Origin: an uncultured Anaerobiospirillum sp.
GTDB taxonomy: Bacteria > Pseudomonadota > Gammaproteobacteria > Enterobacterales > Succinivibrionaceae
Direction: 5' to 3'
Length of the DNA stretch: 64,000 bases
Assembly: GCA_944392765.1 (NCBI GenBank)
Contig: CALXXU010000001.1
Span: forward strand, 1-64,000
Shown: one piece after another, positions 23,904 through 33,245 of the stretch
Layout: the number at the start of each line of letters is the position of its first letter
Numbering within the stretch: position 1 is the stretch's first letter
Program-made: the position numbers and the translations under genes
Notes under the pieces: generated by a model
Databases searched by the model: none
Seen by the model: the letters and a program-made list of their open reading frames with translations, nothing else
Told to the model about the DNA's origin: nothing

Positions 23904-26900
23904 CTAGTCGCTGTGGATGGTGAATGGGTGCAGGCTGCGCTGGTCTTGCGAGAGCACGTAGTACTGCGGCAGGTTAAAGCGCGCGGTGCGCAGCAAGCGG
24001 TTTTGGCTTTGCTGGGTGTAGAAGCGGTTGATCGCGTTCACCAAGGACGCGCGCGAGCCGTAATAGTCGTGGTAGATGTTGACCTCATTGCGCTCGTTGA
24101 CGATGTAGATATCCCAGTGGCCCTTGTCCGGCAGCGGCATAAAGAAGTACTGGACAATACCGGTGTTGGCATAGCGATCGACAATCGGCGGTACTTGCAG
24201 CGCGTGCTCTGGGCGCATACCGTAGCCTGAGACCACGCTGATATCAAAGTCATTGGAGCCAAAGACACTCTTCTTGTTGATCTTCACGCCCCGCTCGCCA
24301 ACCGTACGAGCGATATAGGAATTGCGCCCGACCTCAAAGACGTACTCACTTGAGCCCGTGCGCAAGAGGCAGTTGCACACTTGGCGCACCGTCGACTCCA
24401 AATCGTATTTGATCAGATCTTGATAGGACTCGGCATAGGAGCACACTTCAATATGGCTTAAGAGCTCATTGAGCTCTTCGTTGGTCGCAATAGCGCGCTC
24501 ACTCTCAACCTTACTCTTGCTTGCTACGGTCACACTGTGCGGAGCTAACGCGCCTAATAAGCTCGCCGCCGCAACGGTCGACGCTTGGGCCTTAAGCTGA
24601 GACACGTCATCCCCCTTTAGTACCCCCTCAGAGTAGGCCAAGCTGCTGGCCCCCACTGCGGCCTGAGCGCCAATACCGCTCGCCGATTGGGCTAAGGCAC
24701 TGGCTTGCGTGAGCTTACTTACCGCATCGGACACGGTGCTGTCAGGCAAAATCGGCTCCACTGACGGCAGCGGCGTCAGACTCAAGCTGTTGGTGACAAT
24801 GCGCAACAAGGTCGAGAGCAGCTCCACCACACCTTCCTCGCCGCTGGGCAGATTAATCGCGATCGCCTCACCCCAAGCATTGACCACAATCAGATCCACC
24901 GAGCCCACTAGGCACAAACGCTGGTGGCCGTAGCACAGAGTCGAGCCATACTCGGTAGCGAGCACCTGGTTCTTTAACAGGTTAGTGTTGTCCTCTTCTA
25001 AATTGACCACCACCACGCAGGACTTGAGCTTAAAGCCGCGCTGCATGCTTTGCTCTGACACTTGCTTCATGCTGGGCTCGAGCACACGCATGATATCGCT
25101 GCTTAATTGCTTAATTTTGCTCGGGGTCACGCCCTTGGTGTTGCCCGCGACATGAATCTTAGTGCGTGGAGTCAAGAGGCCATTAAAGCAGGACCAGGCT
25201 ACGACCTCACTTAAGCGCGTGCCGATATAGGTGACACGCTGGTTTAGCAGGCCAATGTCATAATTGGCGGCGGTGTACAGATGCCAGCCCTTGCGGCACA
25301 GACTCTGGGGGCTTGGACAAATAAAGGTCAGATGGCGCTCTTCTAAATTATGGAAGAGCGAGGTATGCATGACCAAGATCTTGCCTGGGTAGCGATCAAA
25401 GGCGGCGTAAAGCTTACGCGAGAGCACGCCCGCGTCATCAGAGGTGATGGCGTACTCAATGCCGTGGCGCACGGTAAAGCGCAAAAGCGCTAAATAGCTT
25501 TCAATTAAGGTATTGAAGACCTCGCGGTTGAAGCGGCGCGCCTGATTCATCTTCCAGCCCGAGACATTCTCAAGCTCAGTGAGATATTCCTTACTCCAGC
25601 CCCAGCGCGAACTTAGCTTATCTAAGAGCTCGCGTTTGATCTTATCGTCGGCGTGGTAGGTCTCACTTGATTGATTGAGGCCCATATAGAGCTTTAAGTA
25701 AAAGCACTTGCGCATCAGCTCTAAGCGCTCGTTATCCTCGCCCTCTTGCAGGTACTGGGATACCTTGAGGTACATGAGGTAGTACGAGTCGAGATCTAAG
25801 CTGTAGCCATCATGCGAGAGCATATAGTCCTTAAGCTCTGAGGACAGTAGGCGCGTGTGCGGATAGGAGCTTGAGTAGGCCTCCATCAGCAGAATTTTGA
25901 GCACGACCTTAAAGGGCGAATCAATGCCCTTGTACAAAAGCCACAGGCCCGAGCCGAAGTACTCGGTCGGCGAGCTAAAGACTACGGTGCCAAAGTCAAA
26001 CCACTCGGCCGCATCAAGAGGGGCCTCCCCCTCGACCCAGCCATCGCGCGTGGCGAGCTCTTCGCATTCCTCCACGGTAGGCAAAATGAGGCTACTTTCA
26101 GCGACGCGCCGCAGCCGATCGCCGACCCTACCATTGGCCGCGCCATTGCGCACCTCATTTGAGCGTAGCTCATTTGGGCGCACCTCATTTGAGCGTAGCT
26201 CATTTGGGCGCACCTCGGCCGCGCGTACATCAGCACTAGGATAGCTGAGCGCATCACTAGGTAAAGTATCCGTCCCGAAGTAAGAATCAACATAGAGTGC
26301 ACTCTGAGCTTCAGGCGCAGCTGCATTCGGAACCTGTTCATAGGCAGGGTCGGACGCCGCTTGCGTTCTCTGGTTCAGTACTGACGCATACGACAGGGCG
26401 CGCCTCATATTTTTGCCCCACAGCGGTACCGGACTTACGCCCATAGCTTGCACCAAGCGCTCAAAGCCTGAGGTGCTAGTCGCTTTAGGCACGACCTCGG
26501 GGATGCTCTCAGCTGGGAGCACAAAGTCACGGCGCTCACTTAAGGACTGGGCTAAAGCTTCACTTTCCTGGACGCTTAAATCAGGATAAGGCGTACTCCA
26601 GCTCTCAAGGGGCTGGTTAAAGGCCGCCTCAGGGGCGGGCGCTGCGCCCGACGCTGCGAGCGCGGCCGCCGACGCGGTTTCCGCTGCGTCAGACGCAAAG
26701 TCAGATGCTGCGTCAGACGCAAAGTCAGATGCTGCGTCAGGCGCAGCATCAGACGCTAATTCGTCATGAGGCACGGGGCGCCAGCCTGCCCCCGAGGCAG
26801 GGCCTACGCCCAGGCTTGTGACCGGATAGACGGTGGGATCGGCCAACTCCAAGCCATTGTCGGCTCCCGCCCTAGCAGAGGAATTAACGCGCTTAAGCTC

Positions 26901-28115
26901 AGGGCGTGAGGGCAAGCGCCACTGTGACGTTAGTCCACTTAAGGTCGAGCGGCCGCTGGAGCTACCCGAATAAGACGAGCGATAGGTCCAGGTAGATGCC
27001 GCAGGCTGGGGCTGCTCCTTAGCTTCGCTTGGCCCTTTGAATTTGTGATACCAGCCCTTGAGCTTATCTAAGCGGCTCTCACCCTTTCCTGAGCTACTGG
27101 CCGCCTCCCCCGCATGATGGGCCGTGGAGTTGTTAACGGCATAAGCGCTACCCTCGGGCACCTCTATCAGACGCTCGAGTGCCCCCTCGCTTTGGGCGTA
27201 GTAGGCCTCTTCATCGCCAATTAAGGCCGACATGAGGATATGGGACATACCGTGGGTACTAAGGCCCGGTTTGGCCTGGGGCTCGGGGATATGAGCACTG
27301 AACTTAGGTAAGTTGGACTTACCCTCAAGCAGAAACTTGACGTAGTCCTGATAAGCGCCTTGCTCCTCGCGCGTTGAGATGAGGTACCAAATAATGTAGC
27401 GGCCGCACAGGCGAATCGACGAACGATAGAACTCGTCCAATAAGAACAAATTCTGCGCACTGCCGCAATTTTCCTCGTCTAATTGGTCCGGCTGGAAATT
27501 GGTGAAGCGATCTTCGGGGGTAACAAAGAGGTTTAAGTCCACGCCCAAGGACTTAACGTAGGTGGTGATAAAGCGGCACTTGTCCTGGAGCGCACTGATG
27601 CCCTCAGGGCTAATGTGGGCGCGCACACAGACCCAGATATCAAGGTCGGAGCCCTGGGACTGACCAATCGACGAGGTCGAGCCCATAGCATAAAGACCTA
27701 AGATATCGTGCTGCACCGGCTCCTCTAAGGGCGGAATCGCCGCTAAGAGCTCGGCCTTGTTGAGCTCGCGTGCGGCTTGCTGCTGCGCACGTGCGGCGCG
27801 CTCAGCATCAGGCGCATCATCGGCGAGGGCATCTTGGGTGTCTAAACAAGCTTCACTTAAGCTCTCAGCTAAGATTGAGCGCAAATAGCTCAGCTGAAAT
27901 TCATTGGGGGTGAAAAGATCGATGCCATGGGGGATATAACCGGTGCGATAACCCGGCAGGCAAATATGGTTGTAGTGCAGCAGTACCGGCACGATCTCAA
28001 GACCGCGTCGGGCTCTAGGGCCCATCAAGGCACGGGCGCGCTGCAAGCGCGTTTCATTGAGCGCCTTGTAGCGCCGAAAGCGCGTCAAAATCTGCTGTTT
28101 GCTGATATAAACCAT
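23904..28115 (-). CDS. cyaA: Class I adenylate cyclase with a ~435-residue insertion
   Basis: Makes cyclic AMP, the signal for CRP. The enterobacterial-type catalytic domain is clear: LLHYNHICLPGY and then the nucleotidyltransferase motif MGSTSSIGQSQGSDLDIWV. The C-terminal regulatory domain follows (LTFICPSPQ, VAWSCFNGLLTPRT, CLVGSVDLI, and NLPQYYVL close to the end). Length is 1403 from ATG 28115, against 848 in E. coli. Most of the surplus is a Ser/Ala/Pro-rich insert at about residues 264-700, between the equivalents of E. coli YAQG and EWLDLG, containing ASDFASDAASDF and SNEVRPNELR repeats. A second Ala/Ser-rich insert lies near the C-terminus. No good ribosome binding site is seen. It is divergent from hemX, as in E. 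coli. Confidence 0.92.
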   Translation of the reverse strand: MVYISKQQILTRFRRYKALNETRLQRARALMGPRARRGLEIVPVLLHYNHICLPGYRTGYIPHGIDLFTPNEFQLSYLRSILAESLSEACLDTQDALADDAPDAERAARAQQQAARELNKAELLAAIPPLEEPVQHDILGLYAMGSTSSIGQSQGSDLDIWVCVRAHISPEGISALQDKCRFITTYVKSLGVDLNLFVTPEDRFTNFQPDQLDEENCGSAQNLFLLDEFYRSSIRLCGRYIIWYLISTREEQGAYQDYVKFLLEGKSNLPKFSAHIPEPQAKPGLSTHGMSHILMSALIGDEEAYYAQSEGALERLIEVPEGSAYAVNNSTAHHAGEAASSSGKGESRLDKLKGWYHKFKGPSEAKEQPQPAASTWTYRSSYSGSSSGRSTLSGLTSQWRLPSRPELKRVNSSARAGADNGLELADPTVYPVTSLGVGPASGAGWRPVPHDELASDAAPDAASDFASDAASDFASDAAETASAAALAASGAAPAPEAAFNQPLESWSTPYPDLSVQESEALAQSLSERRDFVLPAESIPEVVPKATSTSGFERLVQAMGVSPVPLWGKNMRRALSYASVLNQRTQAASDPAYEQVPNAAAPEAQSALYVDSYFGTDTLPSDALSYPSADVRAAEVRPNELRSNEVRPNELRSNEVRNGAANGRVGDRLRRVAESSLILPTVEECEELATRDGWVEGEAPLDAAEWFDFGTVVFSSPTEYFGSGLWLLYKGIDSPFKVVLKILLMEAYSSSYPHTRLLSSELKDYMLSHDGYSLDLDSYYLMYLKVSQYLQEGEDNERLELMRKCFYLKLYMGLNQSSETYHADDKIKRELLDKLSSRWGWSKEYLTELENVSGWKMNQARRFNREVFNTLIESYLALLRFTVRHGIEYAITSDDAGVLSRKLYAAFDRYPGKILVMHTSLFHNLEERHLTFICPSPQSLCRKGWHLYTAANYDIGLLNQRVTYIGTRLSEVVAWSCFNGLLTPRTKIHVAGNTKGVTPSKIKQLSSDIMRVLEPSMKQVSEQSMQRGFKLKSCVVVVNLEEDNTNLLKNQVLATEYGSTLCYGHQRLCLVGSVDLIVVNAWGEAIAINLPSGEEGVVELLSTLLRIVTNSLSLTPLPSVEPILPDSTVSDAVSKLTQASALAQSASGIGAQAAVGASSLAYSEGVLKGDDVSQLKAQASTVAAASLLGALAPHSVTVASKSKVESERAIATNEELNELLSHIEVCSYAESYQDLIKYDLESTVRQVCNCLLRTGSSEYVFEVGRNSYIARTVGERGVKINKKSVFGSNDFDISVVSGYGMRPEHALQVPPIVDRYANTGIVQYFFMPLPDKGHWDIYIVNERNEVNIYHDYYGSRASLVNAINRFYTQQSQNRLLRTARFNLPQYYVLSQDQRSLHPFTIHSD
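26150..26225. repeat. 30-bp repeats inside the cyaA insertion
   Basis: CATTTGAGCGTAGCTCATTT and GGGCGCACCT alternate two and a half times, encoding the repeated NELRSNEVRP block. Being in frame (30 bp), the array can change copy number without breaking cyaA. A second set, AGACGCAAAGTCAGATGCTG, lies at about 26690-26760. Confidence 0.8.
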
Positions 28116-28510
28116 GCCGCTGCCCAAAAGAGAAAATGCCCGACCAATCAAGCCAATTATAGCGCAGCCCTTTGAGGTGTTATGACAAGTGGCGCCCGCA
28201 CATTTAGGCGCATAGCTGCCCTTGGGCGCGCGCCCCATGCGCGATCCATGCGCAGCACATGCGCGATCCATGTGCGATCCTTGCGCCCCCTATGCGCGGC
28301 ACCGGTGCGACGCAAGCGCTAAGTTGCGGGCCACGTCCTAAAAGCTGAGGCCTTTTGGTGCTAAAATTCTTTCTCAGCGCCTATGGGTGGCGCACCGCTA
28401 CTTGCCCTAGCGCGAATGCGCCGAAAGCGGGCAAAAGCCCTTACCGGCAGAGCCTTAAGCCTCTAGCGGCTTGAGGTCCAGTTTGTTTGCAAGACCCAGC
28501 AGGGATCAAA

Positions 28511-29767
28511 ATGGTTAATAATACGTCCGCCACTGCCAGCACTTCCGATGCTGCCTCGACCCCAGCAACTGAGGTTGCTATGGTAAACACCGATTACCAA
28601 TCGTACGTCTCGCAAGAGACCGCTGCCTTAAATGAGCTCAAAGGCGAAGTTGGCGCCTTAAAGGCCCAGCTTGCTACAGTGCAAGCTCAAAACTCCGGCA
28701 GCAAGCATGGCTTGCTGTGGCTGGTCGTAGTGATCGCCTTGGCCGGCGCTGGTTTTGCTGGCTTCACCGCCTACCAAAACCAAAACGCACTGTTAAAGCT
28801 CGATGCCAACTCTGAAGCCACGAAGCAACAGATTAGCTCGGCCGTTGCCAGCATTGAGCGCAGTGCTAGCTCCTTTGAGCTGACCCAGCAGCAAAACACC
28901 ACGTTGCAACAAGCCTTAGGCAGCTTAAACCAGAATTATCAGAACTTAGGTCAGACGATCAATGGGCTCGTCTCGGCCCAGCAGCAACAAGGTGCCACCG
29001 TTTCGGCCCTGGACGCCAAACTGCAAGGCTTTGCTGAGCGCAATCCGAATGATTGGAAGCTCGCCGAAAGCTACTTTATGGTCAACAACGCCGCTGCTAA
29101 GGCGATCTTTGAAAAGGACATCAAGGCTGCCGTCTGGATGTTAACCAAAGCAGATGAGCTCTTAGTTGGCATGCAAGAGGACGAGGTCGTCGCCTTACGC
29201 GAGGCTATCTCCAAGGACATCACCACCTTAAATAACATCAGCTTAGTCGATCTGCGTGGTTTAGGCCTGACCTTAGATCGCGCCTATGACAACGTCGACC
29301 AGCTGGTCTTAGAGGGCTACTCTGATCCTCAAAAGCGCGCCGCCGCCTTCCAATCGAATAATGAGCCAAGCTCCAATGTCGCAGACTGGAAGGAGAATTT
29401 AACCAAGTCCGCTAACGACTTTGCCCAGCGCTTTGTGGAGATTCGCCATCGCAATCCTGAGGCTGCCACTGAGTTCTTAAGCCCAGAGCAAGACCTGTAC
29501 TTGCGCGAGAACATCAAGACCCGCATTCTCCTTGCCAAGGCTGATTTAGCTCATGGCGATAAGGAAGCGATGCAGGCTAATTTAAACGATGCCATTAAGA
29601 TGGTCACCACCTACTTTGACCCTGAGAGCACCGTCACGACCAACACCTTAGAGCTGTTAAACAAGGTCGCGCAAAGCGAAGTTACGATCGCAACTCCTGA
29701 GAGCTTACAAAGCGCGATCGAGTTTGCCAACTTTGCTCAGGCCCACCTGTTAAACCGCGCTAACTAA
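28511..29767 (+). CDS. hemX: HemX family inner-membrane protein
   Basis: A bitopic membrane protein of the HemX family (PF04375), long annotated as uroporphyrinogen methyltransferase but without that catalytic domain. Residues 1-65 are a Ser/Thr/Ala-rich cytoplasmic part with a short coiled coil, 67-88 a transmembrane helix (LLWLVVVIALAGAGF), and the rest a periplasmic helical domain with coiled coil at about 95-170. ATG 28511 is preferred to an upstream TTG/CTG because AGGGA lies 5 bases before it. hemY follows by 11 bases. E. coli has hemC-hemD-hemX-hemY; here hemC and hemD are missing from the cluster. Bases 28116-28510 hold only GCGCGATCCATG-type short repeats and presumably the divergent promoters. 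Confidence 0.85.
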   Translation: MVNNTSATASTSDAASTPATEVAMVNTDYQSYVSQETAALNELKGEVGALKAQLATVQAQNSGSKHGLLWLVVVIALAGAGFAGFTAYQNQNALLKLDANSEATKQQISSAVASIERSASSFELTQQQNTTLQQALGSLNQNYQNLGQTINGLVSAQQQQGATVSALDAKLQGFAERNPNDWKLAESYFMVNNAAAKAIFEKDIKAAVWMLTKADELLVGMQEDEVVALREAISKDITTLNNISLVDLRGLGLTLDRAYDNVDQLVLEGYSDPQKRAAAFQSNNEPSSNVADWKENLTKSANDFAQRFVEIRHRNPEAATEFLSPEQDLYLRENIKTRILLAKADLAHGDKEAMQANLNDAIKMVTTYFDPESTVTTNTLELLNKVAQSEVTIATPESLQSAIEFANFAQAHLLNRAN

Positions 29768-29778
29768 GGGGGCTCATC

Positions 29779-31071
29779 ATGATTAAGATCCTCATTGCAG
29801 TTGCGCTGTTATGCGCTGCGGTCTTCTTAGGCCCACGCTTAGCGGACAGCCAAGGCTTTGTCCATATCGCCACGGACAATTACATCATCGAGACCTCGCT
29901 GACCACCGCCATTATCTTGGCCTTGGTCGCTTTCGTGGTGTTACATATCATAGTCAACCTGTTAAATCGCTCGATCAAGCTGCCGCGCAGCACCTCCAAT
30001 TGGTTTGCGCGCCGCCGCAACAAGAAGCAGCAAGCGATTTTAGGTGAGGCCTTCTTAGCCTACGAAGAGGGCGCCTACCAGCGTGCTTTAGGCTTAGTCC
30101 GCAAGTACGGTGCTAAGGGCACCTTACCTGCCAGCCTGCTCTTTTTAGGCGCTAAGAGCTCGTTTAAGTTAGGCGACTTAGTCGGCTGCCGCAACTATTT
30201 AGACCAGGCCGAGCAAACGCCATCGGGCTCGCTCTTAGCCTGCCGCTTACTGCGCGCCAAGCTCAACTTACGTCTGGGCAATGCGCAAGCTGCCCTTGAG
30301 AACTTAGACCAAGTCAAGAAGGACAGCTACACCAACGCTATCACCTCTAAGCTCTTAAGCGAGTGCTACGAGCAAGAGGGTGAGTACGACAAGCTCATCG
30401 GCATTTTGCCGCAGCTCAAGAAGCTCAAGTTATTAAATGACGAAGAGTACCAGGCAGCCTTACTCAAGGCGATTAAGGCCGTGGTTGCTACGAGCCAAGA
30501 CTCCAATAGCTTAGTTGGCTTGATCAATAAGTTAAGCCGCAGCGAGCGTGGTGATGCCGAGCTCATGACGCCAATTGTCACCAAGCTGGTCGCCTTAGGC
30601 GATACCGTCAACGCCGCCAAGTACACCACGAGCCTGTTAAAGCATAGTGCCGCTACGCCATTACTCGAGGCTATTGCCACCTGGCGTGAGGCCGTGCCTG
30701 CGGTCTTAAAGGAGCTGACACGCCAAGAAAAGCAAAACTCGGTCGGCGCTCAGACCAACCAGCCGCTGTTGAAGGCTTTAGCTAACTTAGAGCTCAAGGA
30801 AGGCAAGTTAAGTGAGGCCAAGGAGCACTTACAGCAAGCCTTTAACTTAGGCAAAAGTTCAGAGCTCTACCTCTTAGCTGCCGAGTTAAACGAGCGCTTA
30901 GCTCAGTACGACGAGGCCACCAAGTTCTTTGCCTTAGCCGTCCGCGATCAAAGCTTTGCTCCTGTCCCAGTCGAGCCTGAGACCAAGGACGAAGAGCCAA
31001 AGGACGAGGCCAAAGAAGAGGCCGAGCAGCCAGTTGAGTCAAAGGAAGAAACTGAGCAAAAGTCGGCCTAA
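29779..31071 (+). CDS. hemY: HemY family protein with TPR repeats
   Basis: Inner-membrane protein of the enterobacterial HemY family (not the Bacillus protoporphyrinogen oxidase of the same name). Two N-terminal transmembrane segments (residues 3-18 and 42-62) precede a tetratricopeptide region (for example AYEEGAYQRALGLVRKYG, LLRAKLNLRLGNAQAALENL). The 430 residues include a Glu/Lys-rich C-terminal tail of about 35. GGGGG precedes ATG 29779. It is co-transcribed with hemX and ended by a strong terminator. The molecular role is not established; pairing with hemX without heme genes suggests an envelope role not tied to heme synthesis. Confidence 0.86.
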   Translation: MIKILIAVALLCAAVFLGPRLADSQGFVHIATDNYIIETSLTTAIILALVAFVVLHIIVNLLNRSIKLPRSTSNWFARRRNKKQQAILGEAFLAYEEGAYQRALGLVRKYGAKGTLPASLLFLGAKSSFKLGDLVGCRNYLDQAEQTPSGSLLACRLLRAKLNLRLGNAQAALENLDQVKKDSYTNAITSKLLSECYEQEGEYDKLIGILPQLKKLKLLNDEEYQAALLKAIKAVVATSQDSNSLVGLINKLSRSERGDAELMTPIVTKLVALGDTVNAAKYTTSLLKHSAATPLLEAIATWREAVPAVLKELTRQEKQNSVGAQTNQPLLKALANLELKEGKLSEAKEHLQQAFNLGKSSELYLLAAELNERLAQYDEATKFFALAVRDQSFAPVPVEPETKDEEPKDEAKEEAEQPVESKEETEQKSA

Positions 31072-31099
31072 CCGAGCCAAGCTCTCATCAAGAAAAAAA

Positions 31100-31134
31100 G
31101 CCTGAAGCATCCGCTTCAGGCTTTTTTTTTTTTG
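31100..31134. terminator. Terminator after hemXY
   Basis: GCCTGAAGC (31100-31108) and GCTTCAGGC (31113-31121) form a perfect stem with a run of 13 T after it and a run of A before it. It can serve both strands, ending hemY and the gene at 31255. Confidence 0.95.
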
Positions 31135-31254
31135 GGCGCCGCACCAGTCAGTAGCGCAGAACCTGCTGGCTTTAAGCGCACGCCCGGTTTTCGGTGGTTT
31201 TCGGTCATAGCAGTGAACGCAAAAACGCGCGGGGCGCGCTCATCAGCCCCGAAA

Positions 31255-31788
31255 TCAATAATACAAGGATGGTGCGGCGCTGCGATTGAGCAGGTCGTCA
31301 AGATCAAGCTGCATCTTGGCAAGCGAAAAGGCGCGGGTCATTTCCTCAGAGGAAATAAAGCCACAGGCTCCGTACAAGAGGTAGGAGCTGCCATCAAAAT
31401 AGGTAACTAGCCCGGCGCACGGGGCGTTATCGACGTATTGGAAGCTAAAACCACGACGCGCAATCTGCGCGGTCAGGCCCCAACCACCGTAGCTATCCAT
31501 CACGCTTTGGGCGTAGGCCTTGGTGGTGCTCAAATGCGCGGTCGGCGCTAAGATTTGGACAAAGGCCTTAGCCTTGCCGTCCTTGCGCGTCAGGCTCACG
31601 CTGCGCGCTTGGCGGTTATAGTTTAAGTTGTAATCAGGCAGGATGCGGCTCACGCGCGCGTCTTGCTCGCCGCCAATGCTCATATTGATGGCGTTGGGTG
31701 CGGCCCGTGGCGTCACAGCAGCCTGAGCTACGTTCCATGAACCTAGTACCATCAAGGTGAGCCCTAAGATTTTGCCCCAGCGCGCCAT
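31255..31788 (-). CDS. Small exported protein of unknown function
   Basis: 177 residues beginning MARWGKILGLTLMVLGSWNV and a cleavage site near AQA-AV, a clear Sec signal peptide. AAGGAGA lies 6-7 bases before ATG 31788, which decides the start against a longer upstream frame. The mature ~154-residue protein has two cysteines (C124 and C142) that could form a disulfide, and repeats of aromatic-Gly patterns (YGGWGLTAQIARRG, FDGSSYLLYGACGF). I recognise no family; a lineage-specific periplasmic protein is likely. It is monocistronic, divergent from yihG. Confidence 0.75.
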   Translation of the reverse strand: MARWGKILGLTLMVLGSWNVAQAAVTPRAAPNAINMSIGGEQDARVSRILPDYNLNYNRQARSVSLTRKDGKAKAFVQILAPTAHLSTTKAYAQSVMDSYGGWGLTAQIARRGFSFQYVDNAPCAGLVTYFDGSSYLLYGACGFISSEEMTRAFSLAKMQLDLDDLLNRSAAPSLYY

Positions 31789-31999
31789 GCTCTTCTCCTT
31801 TAAACCGAAATGCCTTTCACAGTATAGCCCGTGGCAAAGCCTATGCCCAGATTGACTCCTAAGTTTAGACATGGAGCCCTGTGATAAAATGGCGTTTTTT
31901 CGGGATTGCCCGCCGCACGGTTTTAGCCTCGGCTGCGCACTTGCTTCCTTTTGCTCGCAACAGGGCTCACAAGCCCCTTGCTCCATGAGGCGCTGCTCT

Positions 32000-33172
32000 A
32001 TGCTGTCGTTTTTACCTGGTCCTATCCTCCTTGTGTTTAACTTGGTGGTGCTCAGTGTTGTCACCTTGATTTTGGCTCTGCCGATTTTCGTGGGTGCCTT
32101 GATCCGCTTAATCTTGCCGCTTAAGCCGGTGCTCAAGGGCTTGGATTCGCTCTACCAATTCATCTTCTTGACTTGGGCGCACTTCTTATCTTTTGAAATC
32201 GCCCTCACCAACAAGACTAAATGGGATATCGCGGGCTTAGACCAGGTGAAGGTCAATGGTGCCTGCATGATTATCAGCAATCACCTGTCCTGGGCCGACA
32301 TCGTGATGTTGATCGTGCTCTATCGCGGTCGCATCCCGATCACCAAGTTCTTTTTAAAGCACTCCTTGATCTACATTCCGATCATTGGCCAAGTGTGCTT
32401 TGCCTTAGGTATGCCGTTCTTACGCCGCTACACCAGAAGCGAAATCTTAAAGAACCCTAAGCTTAAGACCAAGGACTTAGATGCCACGCGCAAGGCTTGC
32501 TTAAGCGTGATCGAGCATCCTTCGACCTTAGTGAACTTCGTTGAGGGCACGCGCTACACCAAGGCTAAGGCCAAGGCCCAAAAGAGCCCATATCAAAACC
32601 TGATGCCACCAAAAGCCGCTTCGCTGGCGGTAGCTTTAGGCATCATTGGTCCAAAGCTTGACTGCATCTTAAACACCACCTTGCAGTACCCTAAAAACGA
32701 TGGCGGCAAGGTCTTCATTGACCTGCTCAAGGGCCGCTTACACGAGGTGATTGCGCGCGTCGAGGTCATCCCAGCGCAGACTATTCAAAATGAGCTCACC
32801 GGTGACTACATGACCGACAAGCAGTTCAAGCGCCGTTTCACCCAAAAGCTGCGTGACCTGTGGCAAGCCAAGGACGAGCAGATTGCTCAGCTTCTGGGCA
32901 TCACCTACCAGCGCCCAGAACCTGAAGCCGAGGCCAAGCCTACGACTGAAGCCACAGCCGAAACCACTGCTGAAACCAAGGCCGAAAACAACGCTGAAAC
33001 CAAGCCTGAGGCCGTAGCGGAGAGCAAGGCCGAAAGCACCGCAGAGCCAGTCGCAGAGTCCAAGCCTGAGCCCGCCGTAGCCGCCAAACCTGAGGCTGAG
33101 CCTGCATCCACTGAGGCTAAGCCCGCAGCTGAAGAAGCTAAGCCTGAGCCTCAAGACGCTGCAAGCAAATAA
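32000..33172 (+). CDS. yihG: YihG-type acyltransferase (PlsC family) with a charged C-terminal tail
   Basis: A lysophosphatidic-acid acyltransferase-like enzyme that probably remodels phospholipids at the inner membrane. The catalytic NHLSWAD motif (NHX4D), the substrate motif FVEGTR, KFFLKHSLIYIPIIGQ and GDYMTDKQFKRRF match E. coli YihG closely. An N-terminal transmembrane helix (ILLVFNLVVLSVVTLILALP) is present. The start is ATG 32000, with GAGG 9 bases upstream. E. coli YihG has 310 residues; here about 88 extra residues (from ~303) form an Ala/Glu/Pro/Lys/Thr-rich tail with AETKAE and ESKPEP repeats. It is convergent with dsbA, as in E. coli. Confidence 0.9.
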   Translation: MLSFLPGPILLVFNLVVLSVVTLILALPIFVGALIRLILPLKPVLKGLDSLYQFIFLTWAHFLSFEIALTNKTKWDIAGLDQVKVNGACMIISNHLSWADIVMLIVLYRGRIPITKFFLKHSLIYIPIIGQVCFALGMPFLRRYTRSEILKNPKLKTKDLDATRKACLSVIEHPSTLVNFVEGTRYTKAKAKAQKSPYQNLMPPKAASLAVALGIIGPKLDCILNTTLQYPKNDGGKVFIDLLKGRLHEVIARVEVIPAQTIQNELTGDYMTDKQFKRRFTQKLRDLWQAKDEQIAQLLGITYQRPEPEAEAKPTTEATAETTAETKAENNAETKPEAVAESKAESTAEPVAESKPEPAVAAKPEAEPASTEAKPAAEEAKPEPQDAASK

Positions 33173-33194
33173 GCTTGCTCACCCCTGAAAAAAA

Positions 33195-33227
33195 GAAAAG
33201 GTCGCGCTGCGACCTTTTCTTTTTTCT
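33195..33227. terminator. Bidirectional terminator between yihG and dsbA
   Basis: GAAAAGGTCGC (33195-33205) and GCGACCTTTTC (33209-33219) pair perfectly around GCT and are flanked by A- and T-runs, so the hairpin works on both strands for the convergent genes. Confidence 0.93.
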
Positions 33228-33245
33228 GCTCTTTAGGGGATGGGC

